Assembly: GCA_037447655.1 (NCBI GenBank)
Contig: JBBHKE010002559.1
Coordinates: forward strand, 62,001-126,000
Length of the DNA stretch: 64,000 nt
Direction of reading: 5' to 3'
Origin: Zygnema cylindricum
Taxonomy: Eukaryota > Streptophyta > Zygnematophyceae > Zygnematales > Zygnemataceae
Shown here: piece by piece, positions 1-10,657 of the stretch
How positions within the stretch are numbered: position 1 is the first letter of the stretch
How the letters are laid out: each line of letters starts with the position of its first letter
Made by a program: the position numbers and the translations under genes
The notes under the pieces: generated by a model
Seen by the model: only the letters and a program-made list of their open reading frames with translations
What the model was told of the DNA's origin: nothing
Databases searched by the model: none

Positions 1-2056
1 TTAACCTTTCAGTTACCCCATTCTGTTCCGGGTTTTCTGGAACTCTCTTTTGGTATTGGACTCTATCTTCCCTTAGAAAATCTTCAAACTAGTTAGAAGT
101 ATACTCCCCACCATTGTCACTCCTTACTCTCTTGATTGGAGTTTCATGGAGTTTTTCACTCCATGTTTTATATTGTCTAAAAGAATCCTAAGCTTCTGAC
201 TTATTTTTCAAAAAATACACCCTGGAATACCGAGACCAGTCATCAGTGATAGTCATCATAAATCTCTTCCCCCCCGGTGAGGGTACTTTAGCCGGTCTCC
301 AAATATCTGTATGTACTAGATCTAGAATTTTTTCTCCCTTATAGGTGCCTATTTTAGGAAAGGGTAATTTGTGTGTTTTACCTTGAGCACATCCACTACA
401 ATCACTTATATTATCACTCTCACTGAACTTAATCCCTTCCACCACTCTCATCTTTTTCATCATCTTTAACTTGTCTAGATTCACATGCCCAAGCCTCTTA
501 TGCCACATCATAATATCATGAACACCAGCATAATAATGTTTCTTTGTTTCATTACTTAAAGCCACCCTAAACATCCCATGGCTACCTTTCTCAGCAATGA
601 AATAGACATCCTCCTCAAAACTAGCAGTAAAGACTCCTTCCCTAGTGCTAGTAAAAAAACCCTTATCATCTAATACGGATGTAGAGATGAGGTTTTTGTT
701 CAGCTTCGGAATAAACAATACATCGGAGAATGTTACTATGGATGTCTTTCCTTCTACTAACACTTTCAAATCTACCGATCCTACAAGAGTAGTGGTGACT
801 ATCCTCCCATCCCCGTACTCTATCTCTACGGTCGGAATATTTCTTATCTTAGTGAACAGGTGCCTATCCTTACACAGGTGCATGGAGGCACCTGAATCTA
901 CAATCCAGCCTGCTTCACCTTTTAATCCACCGTAAGCACATTTCTGCCTTCGTGGTATTTGGACCTCTTTTTTCGCCTCCAATTCCTCATCTAAAAGAAG
1001 CTCAACGACCTCATCCTCAGATTCCGCATCATGTACCTGTGTCACATGGGCCTTTTTCTTTCCTCTCAGGGTACCACCGGTCTGCCCCTCCTTTAACCAA
1101 AACTCAGTTAGCTTAGTGCACTCTGCCATATAGTGCCCACGTTTCTTACAAAAATGACATAAACCTTTGGGAGCCCTTGGTCCAAACTCGTCGGTCTGAT
1201 TTTTCTGCTCCCTCCCCCCATAGTTTCCGACCGGTTTCCGGGAATCCTTGTTCCTCTTATCGCTCGCAGTTGCAAAGGCTTGGCCACTCTTTCCTCCCCT
1301 TCGGATCTCAATCGTGTTCTCTCGAACGAAAATCATTCTTACCACTGAGTTCCATATCCACCTTTAGTCCGGCAAGTCTTGCACACAGTTGACTATGTTC
1401 TCGAACTCATCAGGTAACTTCATCAGTAAACAGTTAACCTTTTCTTTTTCACTAAAATCTTTTCCTGCACTCTCTAGCTCCATCAAGAGTGTAGCAAGCT
1501 CATTGCAAAAATCGAACATCTTCCCCCCTTTGTATAGATACTCCTTAACTTTCTGATCAGCCAACTGTTGTTGCTTAATCGTACCACTTCGGTACATCTT
1601 TATGAGAGCCATCCAAAGATCGGGTGCCCTTTTTACCTGCAAATGAGGACATGCAAGTCCTTGAGTGAGATGGCATAGGATGAAATGCTTTGCCGCCATA
1701 TTGTTGAAGTCCTAGGTTTCAATATCATTCTCATCGTTCCTCAGAATAGGTGACATGAATGCTAAACCAGTTGCTATTGGTGTGGTCGCCTCCTTCTCCT
1801 TTCTTTTGTCCACCACCTCTCCTTCATTTGTTTCCTCCGTTGAAGGTGAATCCTCTTTCCTGGTGAATCTGCTTCCTCCAAACCGTGGAGGAATTCCAAG
1901 ACTTGATAGACGCCCCAATCGTCCACTCACTATCCCCCAAAACTTTTTTTCGCATAGAGCTCCAATCATCATACTTTCCTAGTATATGAAGCCAGCTCCA
2001 TTAAGGATTGGTACCCTAGAGGGTGGGCCCATAACCTGAAATTGTGAGACCTCCAT
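1..2056 (-). pseudogene. Copia A gag-protease-integrase (partial, broken)
   Basis: Read on the minus strand from the ATG at 2054-2056, which lies inside the LTR. Gag opens with MEVSQFQVMGPPSR. TAG stops interrupt it in the FIYWES segment (TGG to TAG, near 1981) and at the ETW codon near 1713. A retroviral-type zinc knuckle (CHFCKKRGHYMAEC, CX2CX4HX4C) is followed by an acidic tract, the aspartic-protease motif DSGASMHLC, the integrase zinc region (HKRLGH then CSGCAQGK) and the start of the integrase core (DLVHTDIW, DDWSRYSR). The sequence leaves the window inside the integrase core near NGVAERLN. The copy is defective; the product would be a nucleocapsid and integration polyprotein. Confidence 0.85.
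2022..2036 (-). promoter_or_regulatory. Primer-binding site of element A (initiator tRNA-Met anticodon arm)
   Basis: The plus strand reads GGTGGGCCCATAACC directly next to the LTR end. As I recall plant initiator tRNA-Met, this is identical to its anticodon stem-loop with anticodon CAU, so the element RNA can pair with an internal tRNA fragment. The site is also codons of gag (VMGPP). Confidence 0.75.
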
Positions 2057-2782
2057 AAGTCCTCAGAGTGAACAGCTTCTAAGAAGCCTCTAAGATAACT
2101 CTTACCCCTTTGTGTTTCAGCAAGAACAACTGCCACCCTGGCAGTGAAGAACTCTGACCACTTTCACCCCTGTAAAAGTTAGACTCCCTTGAGTCGATAG
2201 CAAATAGAATATATGAATTTGCTCCCCTGAGCAGTAAGTTATGGAGGGTCAAAGTTGACCTTTTGTACAGAAGCTCTCTAGAAGAGAGGGTCCTATCTCC
2301 TTATTTTTCTAAGTCGTATCTCTCTCACTAACTCTATCTACTAATGTACGGAGCTAATCAAATTAGAGTTCCGTACACAAAAGTAGAGCTCCCGATGTAC
2401 TTTCTGTACGGACACTGTACGACATGGCCTAAATCTCGACACTTAGTATGTTCGGATTCGCTCCCTTAATCCTCGGAGATGAAACGATCCAATGTCATTC
2501 CGCCACGTGTCATTTGATGTGGCGATGACCAAAAACCGCCGAAATCCTCTTCAGCGATCTCGGCATTAATTGTGGCCGTTCGATTAAATTCGCTTTTAAT
2601 CGTAGCTGTAATAAATACATGCGAGGTATTCGTTTCAGTAAAGAAATAAATGTGCGGTATTGGAATCTTATCCGTACCGTAATCGGTACTTTTACATTAC
2701 TGGATCTATGTATCTCGTAAACAGTTACAGTTAAATGAATTATCCTACCTGATAATGTTTAATTAAATATCAAACCATATAG
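2037..2782 (-). repeat. 5' LTR of Copia A (3'-most 746 bp only)
   Basis: Starts TGAAATTGTGAGACC on the plus strand beside the primer-binding site. It aligns with the LTRs of element B through the GTAC-rich block and on to the point matching CAAACCATATAG, where B begins. About 300 bp of the LTR are missing. Confidence 0.85.
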
Positions 2783-3822
2783 TGAAACTCTGAGACCTCC
2801 ATAAGTCCTCAGAGTGGACAGCTTCCAAGAAGCCTCTAGGATAATCCTGACCCCTTTGTGTTTAAGCAAAAATAACTGCCACCCTGGCACACAAAAACTC
2901 TGACCAACTTCACCCCTGTGAAGGCAATACTCCCCTGAGTCGATAGCAAAAAGAATCTCTGAATTTGCTCCCCTGAGCAGTAAGTTATGGAGGGTCAAAG
3001 TTGACCTTTTGTACAGAAGCTCTCTGGGAGAGGGGGTCCTATCTTCTAATTTTTCTAAGTCCTATCTCTCTCACAGACTCTATCTACTGATGTACGGAAC
3101 CAATCAGAATTGAGTTCCGTACGCAAAAGTACAGCTGCCGGTGTACTTTATGTACGGACATTGTACGACATGGCCAAAATGTCGACACATGTCAAATCCA
3201 AATTCGGTGCCATAATCTCCGGAGATTCCACAATCCAATGGAATTTCGCCACGCGTCATCCGATGTGGCGATGGCCACAAACCGCCGAAATCTTCCTCCG
3301 CGATCTCGACGCTAATCCTGGCCGTCCGATTAAATTCGGCTTTAATCGTAGCCGTAATAAATACATGAGCGGTATTTGTTTCATTTACGAAACAAATGCG
3401 CGGTACTGATTTTTGTCTGTACTGTAAGTCGTACATTATATATTACTAGATCTATGTATCGCGTAATTCATTTCAGTTAAATGGTTTATCGCACGTATAC
3501 ATATTTAAATAAATATCAAACTATATCCTACGTAACACTACCGCTAGACTTAACGGCTAAGGCTACCGGCTATATCCTAACTGCCGTACAAGGATCAAAT
3601 CCTGCCGCCGGCACATACCTTTTAATTAAATAAATAAACCCTAATATAAAATTCCCGTAAACCTCAGGATAGCCAAGGTAGCCATGGCTCTAGCTTCCTC
3701 TCCAATTTCTCAGTGACTGCGACAAGTTTGAGAGTTGGAGAGAGAAGTTAGAGATAGACTGCCTCGACTTCTATATTTCTTTTCAGACCTAGAAAATACT
3801 AATAAAACCATTAGTTTCTACA
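2783..3822 (-). repeat. 3' LTR of Copia B
   Basis: Begins TGAAACTCTGAG and ends TTTCTACA, giving the TG...CA termini of an LTR. It is preceded in element orientation by the polypurine tract. It holds the GTAC cluster (about 3090-3170) and a tRNA T-arm-like hairpin that is weaker than in the 5' copy. Confidence 0.9.
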
Positions 3823-3835
3823 CTCCCCTTATTTT

Positions 3836-5950
3836 CTAGTCAATCTTTAATTTCAGACCACACTTCTCCCTGCAAAAAAAAAAACTTAGGGGAAGGCACA
3901 GGTTTGGTTATCATATCTGCTACCATCTCACTATCTGGTCTATACTCTAAACTGATTATTTTGTTTTCTACTTTCTCTCTAACAAAGCTGAGTCTGATGT
4001 CCATGTGTTTGGCTTTAAAATGGTGTTTAGGATTGGCAGAAATAGCGATTGCTGCCTGATTATCACAAAATATTTTCTGCACACCACTCTTAAGGTGACC
4101 AAGCTCACCAAGCAAAGACTTGACCCACATCAATTCTTTTACAGCAGAGCAGGAGGCCATTTACTCAGCCTCCATGGTGGACTGAGCAATGACCTTTTGT
4201 TGTTTGCTACTCCAACAGCAAGCCCCATCACCCACATATAATACATATCCAGAAGTACATCTCCTCATCGGAGCATCACCATAACTGGCATCACTCCAAG
4301 TAGTGATGTCAGTATTCTCCCCACCCAAATGCAACCATAGATCTCTAGTTCCTACCAAGTATCTAAGGACTCTCTTAGCTGCCTCCCAATCCTTCTTAGT
4401 GGGAGCATTTAGACTTCTACTCAGCACTCCTACAGCTGCAGCTAAATCCGGCCGGGTACAATTCATAAAATAGATTAGACTTCCCACTACTTGCCTGTAA
4501 GGAATAGTCTGCATGAACTTCTGTTCTTCATGAGATAATTCCTCGTCTAAGACTATGACTCCTTCTTCCTCACTCCCCTCACTTCCCTTCTTCAATTCCA
4601 TTGGAGTTGTACAACTATTAGCTTTATCCATTTGAAATTTTTCAAGCATGTTCCCTATTGCTTCCTTTTGAGTCAATCTTATAATTTTTCTTTTTCGGTC
4701 TCTCTCTACTTGAATTCCCAAAATATATTTTGCTTCCCCCATATCCTTCATTTCAAATCTCCCCTTAAGATCGGTTTTCAGTTTATTAATTTTTTCCATT
4801 GATTTACTTAAAACAAGCAAATCATCAACATAAATTGCAATAAATATAAAACCTTCCTCATCTTCGAAAACATAGATTGAGTGATCTGAGCTGATCGGAA
4901 TATATCCTAGACCGGTAAGAAACTCATCAAGCTTCTTATTCCACTGTCGGGGCGCCTGTTTCAAGCCATAAAGAGATTTAATCAGCCGGCATACCTTACT
5001 CTCCTCTCCTTCTTCCACAAACCCTTCGGGTTGTCGCATGAAGATCTCCTCTTCTAATTCTCCATGCAAAAAGGCTGTTTTGATGTCCATCTGGTGCACT
5101 TCCATGTCTTCCGCCGCTGCTAAACTGAGAAGTATGCGGACGGAGGGAAATCTGACCACCGGGGCAAAGGTTTCCTCGTAGTCAATTCCTTCCTTTTGTG
5201 TAAATCCCTTTGCCACTAATCTGGCCTTGTAGCGCTCGATTGTGTTGTCTGGGTTCAGTTTTAGTTTGAAAACCCACTTACAACCGATTGGTTTTCGGTT
5301 AGGTGGACAGTCCACCAGCTCCCAAGTATCGGCTGCCATGATTGAAGCCATCTCCTCATTGATGGCTGTCTTCCACCGGTTTCTTTCTGGACAAGTCATC
5401 GCCTCTCGATAAGTTTGAGGTTCATCTTGATGAGATAGTTTAGTTACCTTGTTATTAACCTGTTTTTCTTGCAGTCTTTTGCTACTTCTCCTCCCTCCCT
5501 CAAAATCTGAGGCCGGAATAGATGGTTCTCGTGGATTCTTTCGAACAAACTCGGCTTCTCCCCTATCCCTTGATTCTGAATCAATTTCCACCACGTCTTC
5601 CGCTTCAGGTAGAGTTGTCACTGGAGTTTCCACAGCCGAGTCCTTTCCGGTCTGATTTGTACCTGCAAGAATGTCATCTTCTCTTAAACCTGGATAGTTA
5701 GGAAGCTCAAAGTCATCGGAATTTTCTGACTCAAATCTGATTTTTACTGGCTTCGTATATTTGAAGGGATCCACAGATTTTCCTTCATCCATAACTACTA
5801 GATGCTTTACTAAGATTATAACTTCCTTTTTTAGATCATAAACTCTATATCCTTTAACATCCTCATCATATCCTAATAAGTATCCCGGTTTTCCTTTAGG
5901 ATCTAGCTTCCAATTGGACCGATCAGTATCTAGACTGAATACTTGACTGC
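3836..5950 (-). pseudogene. Copia B reverse transcriptase-RNase H
   Basis: The minus-strand frame covers the integrase C-terminal linker, the Copia-type RT (NRWKTAINEEM, KLNPDNTIERYKARLVAKGF, HQMDIKTAFLHGELEEEIFM, YGLKQAPRQW, the catalytic IAIYVDDLLVLS) and RNase H (TWSDASYGD, SKQQKVIAQSTMEAE, ADMITKPVPSP). A TAA replaces the Tyr codon in EAEYMASC near 4161. A 1-bp insertion near 5950 (CCC for CC) separates this frame from gag-integrase upstream. The C terminus ends at a TAG next to the polypurine tract. In a working element it would copy the RNA genome into cDNA. Confidence 0.9.
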
Positions 5951-8196
5951 CCGAAAACCTTTAAGTGAGATATGTCTGGTTTCCGGCCTGTCCATCTCTC
6001 ATAAGGTGTTTGATCTTTTATAGCTGAAGTAAGAACTCTATTCTTGAGGTTATTGGTACAGTTCATTGCTTCTGCCCAAAACCTTTTTCCTATCTTTTTA
6101 TCCGACAACATACTTCTAGCACTATCACTTAATGTTCTATTTAACCTTTCAGCTACCCCATTCTGTTCAGGATTTTCTGGAACTGTCTTTTGGTGTTGGA
6201 CCCCATCTTCCCTCAGAAAATCCTCAAACTGGTTAGAAGTATACTCTCCACCATTGTCACTCCTTACTCTCTTGATTGGAGTTTCATGGAGTTTTTCGCT
6301 CCATGCTTTATATTGTCTAAAACAATCCTCAACTTCTAACTTATTTTTCAAAAAATACACCCGAGAATACCGAGACCAATCATCAGTTATAGTCATCATA
6401 AATCTCTTCCCCCCCGGTAAGGGCACTCTAGCCGGTCCCCAAATATCTGTGTGTACTAGATCTAGAAGTTTTTCTCCCTTGTAGGTGGTTGTTTTAGGAA
6501 AGGGTAATCTGTGTGCTTTACCTTGAGCACACCCACTACAATCACTTATATTATCACTCTCACTGAACTGAATCCCTTCCACCACTCCCATCTTTTTCAT
6601 CTCTCTTAACTTATCTAGATTCACATGCCCAAGCCTCTTATGCCACATCATAATATCATGAACACCAGCATAATAAAGTTTCTTCTTTTCATTACTTAAA
6701 ACCAGCCTTAACATCCCATGGCTACCTTTCTCAGCAATGTTATAGACATCCTCCTCAAAACTAGCAGTAAAGACTCCTTCCCTAGTGCTAGTGAAAAAAC
6801 CTTTATCATCTAATACTGATGTAGAGATAAAGTTTTTGTTCAGCTCCGGAATAAACAATACATTGGAGAATGTTAATATGGATGTCTTTCCTTCTACTAA
6901 CACTTTAAGATCTACCGATCCTACAAGAGTAGTGGTAACTATCCTCCCATCCCCGTACTCTATCTCTACGGTGGGAATCTTTCCTATCTTAGTGAACAGG
7001 TGCCTATCCTTACACATGTGCATTGAGACACCTGAATCTATAATCCAGCCTGCTTCACCTTTCAATACACCGTAAGCACATTTCTGCCTTCGTGGAATTT
7101 CGACCTCATTTTTCGCCTCCAACTCCTCATCCAAAAGGAGCTCATCGTCCTCGTCCTCGGATTCCGCCTCAAGTACCTGTGTGACAAGGGCCTTTTTCTT
7201 TCCTCTCGGGGTACCACCGGTCTGCCCCTCCTTTAACCGAAGCTCGGTTAGCTTAGTGCACTCTGCCATATAGTGCCCCGGTTTCTTACAAAAATGACAT
7301 AAACCATTGGGAGCCCTTGGTTCGAACTCATCGGTCTGTTTTTTCTGCTCCCTACCCCCATAGTTTCCGACCGGTTTTCGGGAATCCCTATTCCTCCAAT
7401 CAGTCGCTGTTGCCAAGGCTTGGCCACTCTTTCCTCCCCTTCGGATCTCAATTGTATTCTCTTGAACGAGAATCATCCCTACCACTGAGTTCCATATCCA
7501 CCTTGAGTCACGCAAGTCATGCACACGGTAAACTATGTTCACGAACTCATCAGGTAACTTCATCAGTAAACAGTTAACCTTTTCTTTTTCACTAAAAAAT
7601 TTTCCGGCACTCTCAAGCTCCATGAAGAGTGTAGCAAGCTCATTGCAAAAATCCAACATATTTCCCCTTTTGTATACATACTCCTTAACTTTCTGATCAT
7701 CCAACTATTGTTGCTGAATCGTACCACTTCGGTACATCTCTATAAGAGCCATCCAAAGATCAGATGCCCTTTCTACCTGCAAATGAGGACATGCAAGTCC
7801 TTGAGTGAGATGGCGTAGGATGAAGTGTTTTGCCGCCATATTGTTGAAGTCCCAGGTTTCAGTATCATTCTCCTCGTTCCTCGGAATAGGTGACATGAAT
7901 GCTAAACTAGTTGCTATTGGTGTGGTCGCCTCCTTCTCCTTTCCTTTGTCCACCACCTCTCTTTCCTTTGTTTCCTCCGTTGAAGGTGAATCCTCTTTCC
8001 TGGTAAATCTGCTTCCTCCAAACCCTGGAGGATTTCCAAGACTTGATGGACGCCCCAATCGTCCACTTACTATCCCCCAAAACCTTTTTTCGCATAGAGC
8101 TCCTATCATCATACTTTCCCAGTATATGAAGCCAGTTCCATTAAAGATTGGTACCCTAGAGGGTGGGCCGATAACCTGAAACTCTGAGACCTCCAT
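5923..8196 (-). pseudogene. Copia B gag-protease-integrase
   Basis: The ATG is at 8194-8196, inside the LTR. The first 163 codons (MEVSEFQVIGPPSR onward) are open, then comes a TAG in the QQQLADQ segment. The frame stays open for about 590 codons after it. Visible parts are the zinc knuckle CHFCKKPGHYMAEC, an acidic run (EDEDDELLLDEELEAK), a protease motif (DSGVSMHMC, with Val for the usual Ala), the integrase zinc region and a core with DLVHTDIWGP, DDWSRY and SDNGGEY, then QNGVAERLNRTL. The frame is lost near 5950. The shared TAG is discussed in the findings. Confidence 0.88.
8162..8176 (-). promoter_or_regulatory. Primer-binding site of Copia B
   Basis: Reads GGTGGGCCGATAACC on the plus strand: the initiator tRNA-Met anticodon-arm sequence with one mismatch. 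It directly abuts the LTR end at 8177. Confidence 0.7.
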
Positions 8197-9230
8197 AAGT
8201 CCTCAGAGTGGACAGCTTCCAAGAAGCCTCTAAGATAATCGTGACCCCTTTGTGTTTAAGCAAAAATTACTGCCACCCTGGCAGACAAAAACTCTGACCA
8301 ACTTCACCCCTGTGAAGGCAATATTCCCTTGAGTCGATAGCAAAAAGAATCTCTGAATTTGCTCCCCTGAGCAGTAAGTTATGGAGGGTCAAAGTTGACC
8401 TTTTGTACAGAAGCTCTCTGGGAGAGGGGGTCCTATCTTCTAATTTTTCTAAGTCCTATCTCTCTCACAGACTCTATCTACTGATGTACGGAACCAATCA
8501 GAATTGAGTTCCGTACGCAAAAGTACAGCTGCCGGTGTACTTTATGTACGGACATTGTACGACATGGCCAAAATGTCGACACATGTCAAATCCAGATTCG
8601 GTGCCATAATCTCCGGAGATTCCACAATCCAACGGAATTTCGCCACGCGTCATCCGATGTGGCGATGGCCACAAACCGCCGAAATCTTCCTCCGCGATCT
8701 CGAGGCAAATCCCGGCCGTCCGATTAAATTCGGCTTTAATCGTAGTCGTAATAAATACATGCGCGGTATTTGTTTCATTTAAATAAATAAATGCGCGGTA
8801 TTGGTTTCTTATCCGTACCGTAATCCGTACTTTTACATTACTGGATCTATGTATCCCGTAAACAGTTACAGTTAAATGAATTATCTTACCTGATAATGTT
8901 TAATAAATTATCAAACCGTCTAGTACATAACACTAGTTCTAGACTTAACGGCTAAGGCTACTGGCTACCGGTTGTCTGCCGGCCGGTAGGTACCAGGATC
9001 AAATCCTGTGGCCGGCACATACTTTTAGTAAAAAACCCCTAACTAATATATATTTCCCGTAAACCTTTGGATAGCCTAGGTAGCCATGGCTCTAGCTCCC
9101 TCTCCAATTTCTCAGTGACTGCGACAAGTTTGAGAGTTGGAGAGAGAAGTTAGAGGTAGACTGCCTCGGTTTCTTTCTATATTTTTATTTAGACCTAGAA
9201 AATACTATAAATGGACCATTAATTTCTACA
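8177..9230 (-). repeat. 5' LTR of Copia B
   Basis: 1054 bp with TG...CA termini. It contains the gag ATG (8194-8196) at its downstream end, six GTAC tetramers within 8486-8560, and a nested hairpin at 8977-9017. There an outer stem TGCCGGCC/GGCCGGCA encloses a T-arm-like hairpin. Confidence 0.9.
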
Positions 9231-9885
9231 AATGGTACTACGGTCGATGTACTTTTTGTACGGCATGTCTACGACAAGGCCACTGAGTGGACGCTTGTCA
9301 CTATTCCACTCGTTCGTATGCTCCCCAGAATTCCCGCGACTAAATGTTATCCCTCCAGGTGGCTCCAGGTCATGCCACGTCCATAAACGCCAAAATTGAC
9401 CATTCCGTAATCTCGGCACTGATAGACGCCGTCGGATTAAATCTGACATTTGAATGTCGATCGTCGAAACAAATGTTTGATTCATTTGTTTCGTGCGAAA
9501 TGACGTCTACACTGAAACTTTGACTAGTTCTATGTTCCTTTGTTTACATTGTTGTTAATCGGTTTTCAGGACCATGTACATATTTAAATATGTATCACAC
9601 CCTATCTAATTTAACAGACTTCTACGACAGACCTGATAGAGCTAACGGCTACACCGTACTCTACCGATCGAAGGTTCGAGACCTGCCAGACTCTGTTGAG
9701 AGTGACATAAGTCACTCTTTAGTCGTGTCTGCTGAACTAAGGCAGCCATGGTTTAACCACCCTCTTTATCCTTCAGTGACTACAACAAGTATGGTGGTTA
9801 GAGAGAGGAGGTGGAGGCATGCTATCCGCCCTTTTTTTCTCATTTTTATACTGATAAATTTAGACCTAGAAAATACCTTTATATA
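9231..9885 (-). repeat. Divergent Copia LTR remnant
   Basis: Shows the same order of blocks as the neighbouring LTRs: a GTAC-containing segment next to GTACTTTTTGTACGG, a middle segment near CATATTTAAATATGTATCAC, the CTTCAGTGACTACAACAAGT block and the terminal TTTAGACCTAGAAAATACC. It is too diverged to join to elements A to F. No internal region is attached. The 197-codon open frame crossing it is a by-product. Confidence 0.6.
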
Positions 9886-10437
9886 TCTAATAATTGTAAC
9901 ATATAACTCATACAAAAAGTGTATTCTAAGGAGTTATGAACAACAATCTAACTTTCCAATGCATGGTAACATCTTGTTTTACTCATCGAGTGTACTAGTG
10001 AGAAAAAGAGAAAAGTGCGTCGCACTTAGGGACATTCAAGAGTCCAGAGGCCCAAGGGCGCTACGAGGTACGCGCAGTTGTTATTTTCACACGATCAAAC
10101 GACCAACGGAAAAAAAATATTCCATGTTTGAAGTTTTTCAAGATGAAAATTTGCAAATTATTTATTGTTTGTGTGAGACATAACCATTACGTTTATAGTT
10201 GATGCATTACTTAACCTGTAGAATAAACTTTTGAAGCCAATATTTTTCAGTAGATTTTACTACAAGCAATACACAAACCAAGTTTCAATCACAAACGACA
10301 AATGAGGTGAGAGATATATTGTCCAGAAAACGAGTTTCGAGTGAGAGATATTTTTTCCTTCTCATAACTCATAATACAAATGAGTAACCTAAAATTGACC
10401 AAGTTACCAAATATCTACTCAAAGCCTACAAGTACAA
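9886..10437. other. AT-rich intergenic stretch
   Basis: No gene, RNA gene or clear repeat recognised. Confidence 0.5.
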
Positions 10438-10657
10438 TACACCGCAAACGTTAATAGCGTAAAAGTTTTTTTAGCGTATTAAAATAATTGTTGTTATTAA
10501 CACTAATAGGGAATTCGAAAATTTTCAAAGAAATCATTTACTCTAATTATAAATCAAGGTGTTTTTAAAATAGTATGGATAATTCTATTTAAGAATTTGG
10601 GAAAAAATTTGGGGAACCAAATTAGGGTTCAATACGCTAATAACGATTCGCGGTGAA
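10438..10657. mobile_element. Short inverted-repeat element (MITE-like), family 1
   Basis: About 220 bp bounded by imperfect inverted repeats: left TACACCGCAAACGTTAATAG, right (reverse complement) TTCACCGCGAATCGTTATTA. Subterminal sequence on both sides matches the termini of the long element at 22164-23620, including AATAGAATTATCCATACT in reverse complement. It has no coding capacity and looks like an internally deleted relative. Confidence 0.65.

Larger units (their letters stand above)
1..2782 (-). mobile_element. Copia element A, truncated by the window edge and by element B
   Basis: This is the 5' end of a minus-strand Ty1/Copia retrotransposon: a partial 5' LTR (2037-2782), primer-binding site, gag, protease and the first part of integrase. 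The rest of pol and the 3' LTR lie left of the window. Its LTR stops at 2782, where the 3' LTR of element B starts. The missing LTR portion does not reappear on the far side of B at 9231, so the boundary looks like a recombination or deletion rather than a clean nested insertion. Element order and motifs identify the superfamily directly. Confidence 0.85.
2783..9230 (-). mobile_element. Copia element B, full-length but degenerate
   Basis: A 6.4-kb minus-strand Ty1/Copia element with two LTRs of about 1.05 kb (2783-3822 and 8177-9230), a primer-binding site at 8162-8176 and a polypurine tract (AAAATAAGGGGAG) at 3823-3835. By eye, compared LTR stretches differ at a few percent of positions. Flanks are TATAG on the left and AATGG on the right, so no target duplication is visible; ectopic recombination between elements may have rearranged one side. 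Coding capacity is broken by a gag TAG, a 1-bp frameshift near 5950 and a TAA in RNase H. Confidence 0.9.

Noticed and set aside
8941-9017. A real tRNA gene in the LTR (TTAACGGCTAAGGCTACTGG plus T-arm-like hairpin)
   Set aside because: There is no anticodon arm or paired acceptor ends in cloverleaf geometry. The A-box match is poor. Kept only as a T-arm-like hairpin.
9590-10183. 197-codon open frame
   Set aside because: Lies mostly over the LTR remnant; the translation shows no domain.
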